This document shows, piece by piece, positions 52,836-63,955 of a stretch of 64,000 nt of DNA; position 1 is the first letter of the stretch; each line of letters opens with the position of its first letter. Below the pieces are notes generated by a model, which had not been told where the DNA came from, searched no databases, and worked only from the letters and a program-made list of their open reading frames with translations. The stretch is taken from NCBI GenBank assembly GCA_050249535.1, contig JBFWQI010000018.1:58109-122108 (forward strand). Reading direction: 5' to 3'. The DNA comes from JADJXM01 sp937967285 (GTDB lineage Bacteria > Acidobacteriota > Blastocatellia > RBC074). The position numbers and the translations under genes are program-made.

Positions 52836-55408
52836 TTCGTCGCCTCCTTTTTGCTGCGGCCATTGTAGCCTGTAAAAATGCTGCTTTGAACCAGCCCGTG
52901 CAGAAGATCGCGGACGCGGTAGCCATCACACGAGTCGAGGATCGATTCGATCTCGCGCCGGTCGGCAAATCGAACCGGCGTGCCCGTGGCATAGATTGTA
53001 AGCTGATTCAGCAGATTGCGAGCGAGCTGTCGTGGATTGTCCTTGAAAATTTCCTTCAGCGCGTGAACGTCTCTGAATTCGCGTCCATCGACCAGCCGTC
53101 CGGCGGTATCCACCGTGTTGGCGATCGTGTAGCTGAAGTCGTGTCCCGAAGGATCGATGCCGCTGATCCGGCGGCCGGTCTCCAGTCCGCGATAACTGGT
53201 GCGCCAGCGTCCCATGACATCGAAGTTCTCGAGCGCCAGACCGACGGGATCGAACCGGGCATGGCAGGACGCGCAGGACGCCGATTTCGTGTGCAGCGCC
53301 AGAATGTCCCGCATGGATCTGGCGCCGCGAATGTCCGGCTCGACCGCGGGAACTCCCGGCGGGGGCGGCGAAGGCGGCTGGCCGATCAGGCGATCCATCA
53401 CCCATGCCCCGCGCAGAACCGGCGAAGTCGTCACTCCGTTCGCCGTGATCTTCAGAATCGATGCCTGCGTCAGCAAGCCGCCGTATGGACTGTCTTCCGG
53501 CAATTTGACTTTCCGTACCGTCGAGCCGGCCATTTCCGGCAAGCCGTAGTGTTTCGCCAGCCGATCGTTGGCGAAGGTGAAGTCTGCGTCGATCAAAGTC
53601 GTGGCGGGCAGGTTCTCGCGCACCATGGCGGCGAAGAACGCACGCGTTTCCAGCCCCATGGATTCGACCAGATAATCGTCCAGCCGGTATTCAGGATAAA
53701 GCCGGATATCCGGATCGTCGCGGCGCAGATCGCGCAGGCTCAGCCAGTAATCGGTGAAATGCCTGACGAAGCGTTGAAAACCGTCGCCGGAAATCAGACG
53801 GTCGGTTTCGCGGCGCAGCACCGCCGGATTGGTCAGCTTTCCCTGCCGCGCAAGCTCGACCAGCGCCGCATCGGGCCGCGTGTCGGTCAGAAAATGCGAG
53901 AGCCGGTTGGCGACGGCGAACTGGTCATCCCTGCGGACCGGTTCCCGCAGGTAGAGAAACAGGTCGGAGCAGAGAAATGCCTTGTAGCCGCTCAGCAGAG
54001 CCTCGGCCAGCGACGATCCGGCGCTCAGCCGGGACAGCGTCAACTGCTCGAATTTCGCGACGGCCTCTTCCGGCACGGGTTCGCGGGCGGCGAGATCGAT
54101 GAAGCGGCGCAGCAGTCGTCGCGCATCGCGCTCGGGATTTGCGGATTTCACCTCTATGCCGAGATCGTCGAACAGCACGCGATGCGATGCCGGCGGCCAG
54201 GTTTCGGGCGCGAGCGGTCCTTCGACCTCCATCCATTGAAATGCGATACCCGGCTGACCGCCCTCGGGGAACGGCGGATAGCGATACGAACCAGTGATGC
54301 CCTGCGCGTCCGGCTGCGGCACCGGCAATCCGAGCAGGCCGTATTCGATGGTCTGTCCCGCGCCAAGCTGCACAATCGTTTCATACACGCCGGCGCCCGG
54401 TTGAGCGTTCGGCTGAATGTCGATGATCCCGCCCACCGATTTCACATCCTCCGCGATATCGTGATTGGTCGGGCGGCGCGAGCGGAAGGTCATCGGCACC
54501 GGCAGTTTCGCCGGCTCCAGCCGGAATCCTTCGGTCTGGAGCACGGCGCGGGCCGAAAAGCGCACGCGATAGCTCCCGGCGGTCGTCGTCACCAGTTTCT
54601 TCGGGAAGATGGCATACGGCCACCCGGGCGAACGGAACATCGCCATTTCGACCGTGGGGTCCGCTTCATCGCCCTTTTCGTTGGAATCGATGCCGATCGA
54701 ATTGCGTGCGAAAAACATGGACTGTTTTTCACCGACGATCGACCGGACAAAGGACAACTGTTTTCCGACGGCGCGATATTTCATTGCAGCCGGCGGTTGA
54801 GTCGCCATCGCCTGCTGCAGCGCCTCTTCCGCGGCATCCAGGTATGCCGTCAACTGGACGCGCGACATATCCAGCGTCTCAGATACCTTGTTGAAATGAT
54901 ACGCCTCGCGGTCGGCGGGAAGCATGTCGCGGATGTCCAGGTTCGGCAGTTGCAGCAGGTCTCGCAGATTCTGTTCGTACTCATCGCGATTCAATCGTCG
55001 CATCGGACCGCGACCGGATGCGATGATCTCTGCCCGGTCCGCCGCGTGAAGTTCCGTGCCGAGCAGTCGCAGCAATTCCGCGCGCTGCGCCGTCGGAAAT
55101 GCCACGGATTTCGGCGGCATCTCGCCTTTGTCAACGCGGTCGTAGATCCGAATCCACTGATCGCGGATCGAACGATCTGACAGGTCGAACGACAATGCGT
55201 CGAGGTCCAGGCCGCCGCTTCGCGCACCCTTGTCGTGGCATTGAGTGCAGCTTTGCCGCAGTAGTTGAGCAAGTTGCGCCGGGGCTTTTCCAGAGCGCCC
55301 GGCGTCCGCCGGACCATTCGTCACGAGGAACGCGGACAGCGCGACAAGGATTGCAATCGCCGCTCTCAGGTTGCGGGTCGTAACCGGTGATGAAGCGTGT
55401 CTTTTCAT
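52832..55408 (-). CDS. DUF1592-family cytochrome-like protein (DUF1587/1592/1588/1585)
   Basis: Protein of 858 aa, exported (IAILVALSAFLVTNGPADAG). An N-terminal planctomycete-type cytochrome c segment has the haem motif CTQCH; then DUF1587 (RRLNRDEYEQNLRDLL), DUF1595/1592 (YKAFLCSDLFLYLREP, FANDRLAKHYGLP), DUF1588 with CASCHARFDPVGLALENFD, and DUF1585 at the end (CDGYRVRDLLHGLVQSSIF). Two CxxCH motifs imply haem binding. The ATG at 55408 is chosen (GAGGAAG 7 bp upstream, signal peptide follows); the longer frame to 55543 is translated from a palindromic repeat. It partners with DUF1552 by translational overlap. Confidence 0.92.
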   Translation of the reverse strand: MKRHASSPVTTRNLRAAIAILVALSAFLVTNGPADAGRSGKAPAQLAQLLRQSCTQCHDKGARSGGLDLDALSFDLSDRSIRDQWIRIYDRVDKGEMPPKSVAFPTAQRAELLRLLGTELHAADRAEIIASGRGPMRRLNRDEYEQNLRDLLQLPNLDIRDMLPADREAYHFNKVSETLDMSRVQLTAYLDAAEEALQQAMATQPPAAMKYRAVGKQLSFVRSIVGEKQSMFFARNSIGIDSNEKGDEADPTVEMAMFRSPGWPYAIFPKKLVTTTAGSYRVRFSARAVLQTEGFRLEPAKLPVPMTFRSRRPTNHDIAEDVKSVGGIIDIQPNAQPGAGVYETIVQLGAGQTIEYGLLGLPVPQPDAQGITGSYRYPPFPEGGQPGIAFQWMEVEGPLAPETWPPASHRVLFDDLGIEVKSANPERDARRLLRRFIDLAAREPVPEEAVAKFEQLTLSRLSAGSSLAEALLSGYKAFLCSDLFLYLREPVRRDDQFAVANRLSHFLTDTRPDAALVELARQGKLTNPAVLRRETDRLISGDGFQRFVRHFTDYWLSLRDLRRDDPDIRLYPEYRLDDYLVESMGLETRAFFAAMVRENLPATTLIDADFTFANDRLAKHYGLPEMAGSTVRKVKLPEDSPYGGLLTQASILKITANGVTTSPVLRGAWVMDRLIGQPPSPPPPGVPAVEPDIRGARSMRDILALHTKSASCASCHARFDPVGLALENFDVMGRWRTSYRGLETGRRISGIDPSGHDFSYTIANTVDTAGRLVDGREFRDVHALKEIFKDNPRQLARNLLNQLTIYATGTPVRFADRREIESILDSCDGYRVRDLLHGLVQSSIFTGYNGRSKKEATK

Positions 55409-55449
55409 GAGATGTCTTCCTCGACAGGTATCTTTAGCAGAGGATACTT

Positions 55450-55600
55450 TAGGATTTCGACGCCGAGACGCCAAGACAGCCAAGATGGAATTAAGGAGGG
55501 AATTATTCCTTTTTTCTCCATCTTGCCGCTCGAATATCGACATAATCCGGCGTTTGAATGACTAATTGATCTTGGCCTTCTTGGCGTCGAAATCCTTAGA
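55450..55600. repeat. Palindromic element with GACGCCAAG units, copy 2
   Basis: Left TAGGATTTCGACGCCGAGAC and GCCAAGACAGCCAAGATGG; right CTTGGCCTTCTTGGCGTCGA then AATCCTTA. It relates to the element at 8157-8257. It separates the two planctomycete-type gene pairs. Confidence 0.8.
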
Positions 55601-55650
55601 TATTTTGTTAACCGATAATTTTCGGATTCCAGCCGGATGTTGCCGCGAAC

Positions 55651-57057
55651 TCAAGCCAGTACGTCGCGAATGACGTGTCCGTGAACGTCGGTCAGTCGCC
55701 TGTTCGTTCCGTTATGATAATAGGTCAGGCGCTCGTGGTCGATTCCCAGCAGGTGCAGCACGGTCGCGTAAAAATCGTAAACCGTGGCGATGTCCCTGAC
55801 CGCGCGGCGCCCGAAATCGTCGGTCTCGCCATAGCTGACTCCGCCTTTGACTCCCGCGCCCATCATCCAGAGCGTGAATCCGTCAGGGTTGTGATCTCGC
55901 CCGGTCGAGCCTTCCTGATGCGTGGGCATGCGGCCGAACTCTGTGGTCCACAGCACCAGCGTGTCCTTCAGCAGACCGCGCTGTTTCAGATCAGTCAGCA
56001 GAGCCGCCGTTGGCTGGTCCAGGATCGGGCAATGGCGCTCGTAGTCGGTCTTGAGCGTCCGGTGCGCGTCCCAGTTGAGCAGGCCGTCGATGCCGCTCGC
56101 GCGCGAAGCGCAGTAGAGCGTCACATACCGAACGCCGCGCTCGAGCAGGCGCCGTGCGAGCAGGCAATTGCGTGCATACGCTGCCTTCAGCGGATTAGCA
56201 TCGTCCGTGCCGTAGAGCTTGTGAACTTCGGCCGATTCGCCTTTGAGATCAGTTGCTTCGGGCGCGGCCATCTGCATCCGCGCGGCCAGCTCATACGAGG
56301 CCATTCGCGCGCGCAATTCGGTCTCGCCCGGATTACGCTCGGCGTGCGCATCGTTGAGTCTCTGTAGAAAGGCCCGTGTCGCCGCTTCCTCGTCTTCAGC
56401 GATATCGGCCGGACGATCCAGATTGCGCAGTGGCTGGTGCGCCGCGAGCATCGTTGCCTGATGCTGAGCCGGAAGAAATCCGTTCGACCAGTTGGCTTTG
56501 CCGTTCGGAGGTTCGCCTCGAACATCCGTGATTGCGATGTAGGTCGGCAGATTCTCGTTCAGACTGCCGAGCGCGTAACTGGCCCAGGCTCCGGCTGACG
56601 GGAATCCTTCGCGCACGAAGCCGGTGTTCATAAAGACGCTCGCCGGCCCGTGAGTATTGCTCCGCGATGTCATCGAATGAATGAATGCGATGTCGTCGGC
56701 GTGCCGGCTCAGATGCGGCAGCAGCGTCGTCAGCATCTTGCCGCTTGAGCCCGCCGGAGCGAACGGCCACGGCGATTTCATGATGTTGCCGTTCTTGCCC
56801 TGAAATGTGACTTCATTCTCTCCGCCGGGCAGGGGCGTGCCATGATATTTTTCGAGCGCGGGTTTGTAGTCCCACAGGTCGATATGCGAAGCCGCGCCGG
56901 GGCAGGCGATCTGCAGCACCTGTCGGGCCCTCGGCGCGTGATGCTGAATCCGCTGCGCGAACACTTCGCCGGCGATCAGGTGCGTCAGCGCAACTCCGGC
57001 CAGACCCGTGGTCGTATCTCTCAGAAAATGCCGGCGCGTCAGTGAAAGCGCATCCAT
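55651..57057 (-). CDS. DUF1501 protein, Tat-exported
   Basis: Protein of 468 aa with a twin-arginine-like start (LTRRHFLRDTTTGLAGVAL). DUF1501 family: SHIDLWDYKPALEKYHGTPL, FAPAGSSGKMLTTLLPHLS, SMTSRSNTHGPASVFMNTG, TLVLWTTEFGRMPTHQEG and GRDHNPDGFTLWMMGAGVKG are all characteristic. The fold relates to sulfatases but without the CxPxR cysteine. It is paired with the DUF1553 cytochrome 9 bp upstream, the usual operon order. Confidence 0.92.
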   Translation of the reverse strand: MDALSLTRRHFLRDTTTGLAGVALTHLIAGEVFAQRIQHHAPRARQVLQIACPGAASHIDLWDYKPALEKYHGTPLPGGENEVTFQGKNGNIMKSPWPFAPAGSSGKMLTTLLPHLSRHADDIAFIHSMTSRSNTHGPASVFMNTGFVREGFPSAGAWASYALGSLNENLPTYIAITDVRGEPPNGKANWSNGFLPAQHQATMLAAHQPLRNLDRPADIAEDEEAATRAFLQRLNDAHAERNPGETELRARMASYELAARMQMAAPEATDLKGESAEVHKLYGTDDANPLKAAYARNCLLARRLLERGVRYVTLYCASRASGIDGLLNWDAHRTLKTDYERHCPILDQPTAALLTDLKQRGLLKDTLVLWTTEFGRMPTHQEGSTGRDHNPDGFTLWMMGAGVKGGVSYGETDDFGRRAVRDIATVYDFYATVLHLLGIDHERLTYYHNGTNRRLTDVHGHVIRDVLA

Positions 57058-57066
57058 CTCCTCACC

Positions 57067-59964
57067 TCAATTCAGATAGATCAGTTCGTTTGAATTCAGC
57101 AGAGCGCGGCAGAATGCGCGCCATCCGTGTTTCCCGATCAATTCCATCGCGGCATTTTCTTCTTCGCGAGTCGGTGTGCGCTGAAAAGCCAGCACGAAGG
57201 CGCGGCGCACGCGTTTGGGATCATCGGGCGCTTCCTTCTTCAGTCGTTCGCTCAGCGCATCGGCCATATCCAGCGTGAACCGGTGATTGAGCAGAGTCAG
57301 CGCCTGAAGCGGCGACGTGGTGCTGATGCGGCTCGGCGCCGCCGAGGCATTGTCCGGGAGGTCGAAATCCGTCAGACCGTCGATCAGGGACGCGCGCGCA
57401 TTCTGATGGTATACCGCTCGGCGATAGGTTTCAGGGCCATGCCGGTCGAGCGGGATGTACGTGGCCACATTGTCTTCGAGGTAACGGTAGAGTCGAAACC
57501 CCGGCCCGCCGATCCGCAGGTCGAGTTTTCCCGCGACCGACAGCAGCGTATCGCGGATCTCTTCCGCGGCCAGCCGGCGCGGAGGAAATCGCCAGAGCAG
57601 GCGACTCGCGCCGTCCATCGCGGCAGCATCCTCGCGATACGCGGAACTCTGACGGTAGGTTCGTGAGAGCAGGATCTCGCGATGCAGCGGCTTGAGCCGC
57701 CAGCCGTACGATTTCAATCGCAGCGCCAGCCAGTCGAGCAGTTCGGGATGCGACGGGCGCCCGCCGAGATATCCGAAATCGCTCGGCGTATCGACCAGCC
57801 CGGTCCCGAAATGATAATGCCAGATCCGATTGGCTATCACGCGGGCAGTCAGCGGATTTTCATCGTCGGCAATCCACCTCGCCAGCGCCAGCCGGCGTTC
57901 GCTTTCCGCAGCGTCGGCCGGCAGCGCGAACGGTTTCAGCGCCCCGTCCAGAACCGCCAGACTCGAGGGCGCTACTTCGCCGCCCTTTCGCAGAGGGTCT
58001 CCGCCCCTGTGGACGTATGTCGTCTCTTTGGGCTGCTCGAATCTTCCCGCCCAGACCTTCGGCAGCGACGGTATTGATTTCAACTCGCGATTGATCCGCG
58101 CCAGCTCGGAGTCGAGCTCTTTCAACTTTCCGGCTTCCACGGCGGTCGTCACGGCCGGGGCAAACCGCCTGACCAGATGAGCTTCATTGTACGGCGGGCG
58201 GACGCTCGAATTCGCAACCGGCAGCCAATCCTTCCCATCCCGAGAAATCAGCACCTCGTATTCCGTCACGAAGGGACCGATCCCTGTGGCTATCGTATCC
58301 GGCTCGGCCGTGCGGTCCTGCGAAAAGACGATCCTCTCGATCGACTCTGCGCGGGCGAATTCGATCGTCAGTTCAGCCGGCGCCGCGACGAACCACCTCT
58401 CGCCGAATTTGCCGTCGTTGACCAGTTCCACGCCGTATGCGCTGAGCCCCGCGACGTCCTCCGCTTTTCGTGTAGTCGCTCCACCGGCCTTGCCGCCGTT
58501 GCTTGCCAGCGCGACATTGCGGTCTTTCGTCCAGACCTCGAATTCGTCTATCCGCGCATTGACGCCGGAGCCGGGATTATCCGAATGAGCCAGAATCCTG
58601 AATTTCAAGAAACGGGCCGTCACCGGAGCGAAGCGATGTTCGTTGAAGTGTCTGGTGATCTTCGGGAGCGTGTAACCGGACCCTCGCGCGGCGCGTTCCT
58701 TCGCGCGGTCCGCGATCGAGGCTTCGAGCGTCTTCTTCTCCGCGGTCAATTCAGTCCGGCGCTTTTCGAGCGGAGCGGTCTTCTCAGCGTATTGAGCTTT
58801 TTCCGCATCCGTCGCAAAGATTCGGTCGCCGTGAATGACGCCTTCAAACGCCGCCCGCATCCGGTAATAGTCTTCGGTCGGAATGGGATCGAACTTGTGG
58901 TTATGGCAGCGCGCGCAATTGACCGTCAGCCCTAGAAACGCATTGCTGGTCGTGGTGATCAGATCGTCAAGCGTGTTGGCGCGGATGATCTTCTGCTGGG
59001 TCTCGTCCTGATTGCCTACGCTGTCATATGCCCCTGAGACCAGAAATGCCGTGCCGATTTCGACCGCCGGATCGCCTTTCCCGACCGCATCGCCAGCCAG
59101 CTGCTCGACGATGAAACGGTTGAACGGCTTGTCATCATTGAACGAATTGATCACGTAATCGCGATACTGCCAGAGGTTGTCGATGATGTGATTCTGCTCG
59201 AAGCCCTTGCTTTCGCCGAAACGCGCAACATCCAGCCAGTGCCTTCCCCATCGTTCGCCGTAGTGCGGGCTGGCGAGCAGACGGTCGACCAGTTTCTCGT
59301 ATGCGTTTTCCGACCGGTCGTTGATGAACGCTTCGACCTCTTCCGGCGTCGGCGGAAGACCTGTCACGTCATAGCTCGCTCGTCGGATCAGCGCGCGGCG
59401 GTCCGCCGGCGGGCTCGGCCGCAGATTCGACTCCGCCAGCCGGGCTTGGATGAAACGGTCGATCGGCGACTCGGCCCAATCGCTCCCGGCAGGCGGTTCA
59501 ACTTTCCGGAACGGCTGCAGCGACCACCAGCTCTTGTCGGCGCGTTTGGATTCGGCAACTGCCTGTCCGGTCTCGGGCCATTTCGCGCCTCCATCGATCC
59601 ATGCTCTGAGCAGCGCGATCTCCCGCTGCGTCAGCCTCTCGCCCGTCGGAGGCATCATCTCGACCGGGTCGTTGCTGCTGACGCGGCGGATCAACTCGCT
59701 CTCGCTGCTTTTACCCGGCACGATGACGGGTCCGCCCAGACCGCCCTTGAGCGCCGCCGCTCCGTTGTCCAGCCTCAGGCCGGACTGCTGTTTTGCAGGT
59801 CCGTGGCACTGCACGCAACGGGAGTGCAGCAGCGGCCGTATGTCGCGCTCAAAATCGACGGCGCCGGACTGCCCCGGAAGCATCAGTCCCGCAACGCCGG
59901 GCTGAAATGCGATCAACGCAAGTCCCAGGACTATCCACAGCCTCAATCTTCGGATTGCGGTCAT
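57067..59964 (-). CDS. DUF1549/DUF1553 planctomycete-type cytochrome protein
   Basis: Protein of 965 aa. Signal peptide (LRLWIVLGLALIAFQPGVAG); PSCyt1 cytochrome domain with CVQCHGPAKQQSGLRLD; DUF1549 (SPIDRFIQARLAESNLRPSP, YGERWGRHWLDVARFGES), a discoidin-like insertion (about 430-610, FAPVTARFLKFRILAHSD and FSQDRTAEPDTIA), then DUF1553 (WIADDENPLTARVIANRIWH, SDFGYLGGRPSHPELLDWLA). It carries one clear haem motif plus NCARCHNHKFDP. The discoidin-like part suggests carbohydrate or surface binding. Together with DUF1501 it forms an exported complex of unknown reaction. Confidence 0.93.
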   Translation of the reverse strand: MTAIRRLRLWIVLGLALIAFQPGVAGLMLPGQSGAVDFERDIRPLLHSRCVQCHGPAKQQSGLRLDNGAAALKGGLGGPVIVPGKSSESELIRRVSSNDPVEMMPPTGERLTQREIALLRAWIDGGAKWPETGQAVAESKRADKSWWSLQPFRKVEPPAGSDWAESPIDRFIQARLAESNLRPSPPADRRALIRRASYDVTGLPPTPEEVEAFINDRSENAYEKLVDRLLASPHYGERWGRHWLDVARFGESKGFEQNHIIDNLWQYRDYVINSFNDDKPFNRFIVEQLAGDAVGKGDPAVEIGTAFLVSGAYDSVGNQDETQQKIIRANTLDDLITTTSNAFLGLTVNCARCHNHKFDPIPTEDYYRMRAAFEGVIHGDRIFATDAEKAQYAEKTAPLEKRRTELTAEKKTLEASIADRAKERAARGSGYTLPKITRHFNEHRFAPVTARFLKFRILAHSDNPGSGVNARIDEFEVWTKDRNVALASNGGKAGGATTRKAEDVAGLSAYGVELVNDGKFGERWFVAAPAELTIEFARAESIERIVFSQDRTAEPDTIATGIGPFVTEYEVLISRDGKDWLPVANSSVRPPYNEAHLVRRFAPAVTTAVEAGKLKELDSELARINRELKSIPSLPKVWAGRFEQPKETTYVHRGGDPLRKGGEVAPSSLAVLDGALKPFALPADAAESERRLALARWIADDENPLTARVIANRIWHYHFGTGLVDTPSDFGYLGGRPSHPELLDWLALRLKSYGWRLKPLHREILLSRTYRQSSAYREDAAAMDGASRLLWRFPPRRLAAEEIRDTLLSVAGKLDLRIGGPGFRLYRYLEDNVATYIPLDRHGPETYRRAVYHQNARASLIDGLTDFDLPDNASAAPSRISTTSPLQALTLLNHRFTLDMADALSERLKKEAPDDPKRVRRAFVLAFQRTPTREEENAAMELIGKHGWRAFCRALLNSNELIYLN

Positions 59965-60018
59965 TGCGGTCTCCTATCTCGGAATCGCTACTGCGGGATA
60001 TTCATCGCTGTCGTCAGA

Positions 60019-60696
60019 TTACCGGGTCTCGGCGTGAAGAGCCTTTTCAAGACTGGCCGCCACCTGCTTCGCCAGCTCGGCAGATCCTTCGGGTTTGAAA
60101 TGGACGTTAGCTGGAAGCTGCAACCGGCCCAGGATCGGATTGACGAAGGCATACAGATCATCAGTCTCGATTCCGTTTTCACGCATCACTTTCTGCGCCG
60201 CTTCGTTGTATGCGATGACATCGGCGCTCCGGCGCGGCGGATTCAAATCCCCCTCGGGAACCGGTGTCGTGCTGCACCAGATAAGTTTCGCGCCCGTGAC
60301 CTTGAGCTGTTTGACCAGTGCGCGCAGATTTGCTTCGTATTCGGGAAGCGGCACGGCGTGCCTGCCTTCATCCAGGCGCAGGTCATGCAGGCCCCAGTTG
60401 AAATGAATCACGTCCCACTTGCCGTTGCCGAGCCATCCGGACAGCTTTTCCAGACCGCGCTTCGTATTACCGCCGTTTTCGGGTATGCGATGCACATTGG
60501 CCTTTCCGCGGAGCAATTCCCTGACAGGCACCGTGTATCCGATAGAAATCGAATCGCCGATCAGCAGCACGCGCGGCAATCCGGGAGCATCCTCAATCGG
60601 TTCCATTGCGGGATTGGGCGTCGCCGGTCGCTGCTGCGCGAATACGGTCAGGATCAGGAGAGCGGAACAGACTGCACTAAAAAGACGATATTTCAT
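60019..60696 (-). CDS. Exported SGNH/GDSL hydrolase
   Basis: Protein of 225 aa. Signal peptide (FSAVCSALLILTVFAQ). The four SGNH blocks are present: Ser in LLIGDSISIGY, Gly in PENGGNTK, Asn in IHFNWGLHD, and Asp/His at VHFKPEG near the end. These enzymes deacetylate or de-esterify sugars and lipids. The gene lies directly upstream (minus strand, downstream in transcription) of the DUF1553 gene (54 bp) and could act on acetylated glycans. Confidence 0.9.
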   Translation of the reverse strand: MKYRLFSAVCSALLILTVFAQQRPATPNPAMEPIEDAPGLPRVLLIGDSISIGYTVPVRELLRGKANVHRIPENGGNTKRGLEKLSGWLGNGKWDVIHFNWGLHDLRLDEGRHAVPLPEYEANLRALVKQLKVTGAKLIWCSTTPVPEGDLNPPRRSADVIAYNEAAQKVMRENGIETDDLYAFVNPILGRLQLPANVHFKPEGSAELAKQVAASLEKALHAETR

Positions 60697-60739
60697 GGCG
60701 CCTCATATGTAACTACAGGATCTGTCGAGGAAGATCGAT

Positions 60740-60856
60740 TCAACAGGATTTACATAATAATATCGGAGGATCTGATATCCGATTTATGGGATTTTGAGAA
60801 ATAAAGCCCACTTGATACCCCTGAAGCTATCCTGTAAACCCTGTTGAATTCTGGTT
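60740..60856. repeat. Palindromic element with ACAGGATT tracts, copy 3
   Basis: Left CAACAGGATTTAC (60741-60753), right GCTATCCTGTAAACCCTGTT (about 60828-60847), a shorter member with one repeat unit per arm. The centre is related in spacing but not in sequence to the other copies. It overlaps the stop of the sulfatase gene. Confidence 0.7.
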
Positions 60857-62327
60857 AGTTGCGAATCAAGCCGGTCAGCTCGGCCTTGCCTGCACGCGGC
60901 AGCTTGCGACCCGGAAAGGGCTTGCCCGTCTCGCGGTCGAACTCATCCGGCGTGCGGCGGACGGGCATCGCGTCGTTCGTCTCGCGTCCCCACGCATTCA
61001 GCTTCTCGCGCAGCTCGACCAGCGTTTTCTCGTAGCGCGGATCGCCGGCCAGATTGTTCGCCTCAGTCGGATCGTTCTGCAGATCGTAGAGCTCCTCGGC
61101 CGGCCGTGGCTTCTGAAAGATACGCGCCTGAAGCGGCGTCAGTTTGCCTTCCTTGTGCAACCGTCGAATCGCGTCCATCGACGGGCTGCGCCCGGCATCG
61201 GCCGACGGAGTTCCCGCCAGATCCGGATAATCGTTGCGGATGTATTTGAATCGTTCGGTTCGCAGTGCTCGCACGCGATCTTCGTAATCGTGCCAGTTCT
61301 TCTCGGCATGGATCTCGTCCCGCGTCTTCGCCTGCGGATCAGTCAGCATGGCGGTGAAGCTCCGGCCCTGAACCGTTGAAGGAATATCCAGACCGGCCAG
61401 TTGCAGGATCGTCGGTGCAAGGTCGATGCTGCTGACCAGGCCGCCGGCAACCGCTCCCGGCTGGATCCTCTTCGGCCAGCGCGCCAGCAGCGGCGTCCGG
61501 ATCCCCGTGTCGTACATCGTCGTCTTCGCGCCCGGAAAGGGGCGGCCGTTGTCGCTGATGAAGAGGATCAGAGTATTCTCGGCGACGCCCTGCCGCTCAA
61601 GCTCCGCCAGCACTTTGCCGACATTGCCGTCCAGCCGTGCGATTTCGTCGTAATAGAGCGCCAGCTCCTTCCGCACCTCGGGCGTGTCTGGCAGGTGCGG
61701 AGGTACGATCACTTCAGACGGATCGTGCGGATTCGGGATACTGTCGTCGACGTAATCGCGGTGAGGGTCCAGCGCGGCGAACCACAGGAAGAACGGTTTG
61801 TCCTTCGGGCGTCGCTGCATCACCGGTATCCATCCCGCCGCGCCGCTGTCGTCCGCCGCAAGCATCTTGCCGGTCTTTGGATCGGTCTGAAAACCCGATT
61901 CGCCCGGATCGTCCACCAGATCGAAGCGATTCTTGACCGCCGCGCCGAGGTGCCATTTGCCGGATGCAGCGGTCCAGTAACCGGCGGCTTTCAGCTTCTC
62001 GACGAAGGTCACCTGCTCGGCCGGCAGCGGCCAGTGCAACTGCTCGGCGTCGGTATTGTGCGGATATCGCCCCGTGATGATGCTCGAACGGCTCGGGCTG
62101 CAGGAAGAGATCGTGACGAACGCATGCGTGAACCTCATTCCATCACGCGCAAGCCGGTCGATATTCGGCGTTCCGACCTTCGGATTGCCGTACACTCCGC
62201 TGTCTTCCCACGCCAGATCGTCCGCGATTATCAGCACGATGTTCGGGGGCGTATCCTTTTGTACAGCTGTGCAAGCCGTCAGTATCAGCGACAGCAGGAA
62301 TGCCCCAAGGCGAAAAGTCGATCTCAT
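60855..62327 (-). CDS. Sulfatase, lipoprotein
   Basis: Formylglycine-type sulfatase of 490 aa. A lipoprotein signal with C19 in LLSLILTAC suggests anchoring to the outer membrane or periplasmic face. Metal ligands D36/D37 in IADDLAW; catalytic motif C76-S-P-S-R80 in SSCSPSRSSIITG; GKWHLG and ISDNGRPFPG follow. The ATG at 62327 is used: AGGAGAG lies upstream and the signal peptide begins there; a longer frame to 62465 has no such signs. A second sulfatase with the same motif lies at 38372; the two are only moderately alike. Confidence 0.92.
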   Translation of the reverse strand: MRSTFRLGAFLLSLILTACTAVQKDTPPNIVLIIADDLAWEDSGVYGNPKVGTPNIDRLARDGMRFTHAFVTISSCSPSRSSIITGRYPHNTDAEQLHWPLPAEQVTFVEKLKAAGYWTAASGKWHLGAAVKNRFDLVDDPGESGFQTDPKTGKMLAADDSGAAGWIPVMQRRPKDKPFFLWFAALDPHRDYVDDSIPNPHDPSEVIVPPHLPDTPEVRKELALYYDEIARLDGNVGKVLAELERQGVAENTLILFISDNGRPFPGAKTTMYDTGIRTPLLARWPKRIQPGAVAGGLVSSIDLAPTILQLAGLDIPSTVQGRSFTAMLTDPQAKTRDEIHAEKNWHDYEDRVRALRTERFKYIRNDYPDLAGTPSADAGRSPSMDAIRRLHKEGKLTPLQARIFQKPRPAEELYDLQNDPTEANNLAGDPRYEKTLVELREKLNAWGRETNDAMPVRRTPDEFDRETGKPFPGRKLPRAGKAELTGLIRN

Positions 62328-62542
62328 GGTCAATCGCTCTCCTGATGATGAAATGAAACTGATCGACAGAAACCACGGATCAGCTCTGATGATCCCGGCG
62401 GAATCCGGATGGGTAAGCGATACTGCGAACAACCGGGATGTGGCCAATAATATACCCGTCGTCAAAGTTATTTGGAAATAGGATGCTCATGCCATTAAAC
62501 TTGATGAAACCTTAAATCCGATCGACCCTGGGGGATCAATCT

Positions 62543-63826
<1,284 letters not shown>

Positions 63827-63833
63827 ACCCTCC

Positions 63834-63908
<75 letters not shown>

Positions 63909-63955
63909 TTTACTTCTTTTTTAATTCCATCTCTTCTGCGGGCTGAACAGCAATC

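Noticed and set aside
52808..55180. 790-codon ORF on the plus strand
   Set aside because: It is antisense to the DUF1592 gene, has no recognisable domain, and its composition (Arg, His, Gln rich) is that of a shadow frame in GC-rich DNA.
55409..55543. N-terminal extension of the DUF1592 protein
   Set aside because: It encodes repeat-derived residues in front of a normal signal peptide that starts at 55408 with a ribosome site.
59188..60804. 538-codon ORF on the plus strand
   Set aside because: Spans antisense of DUF1553 and SGNH genes and a spacer; low-complexity composition.
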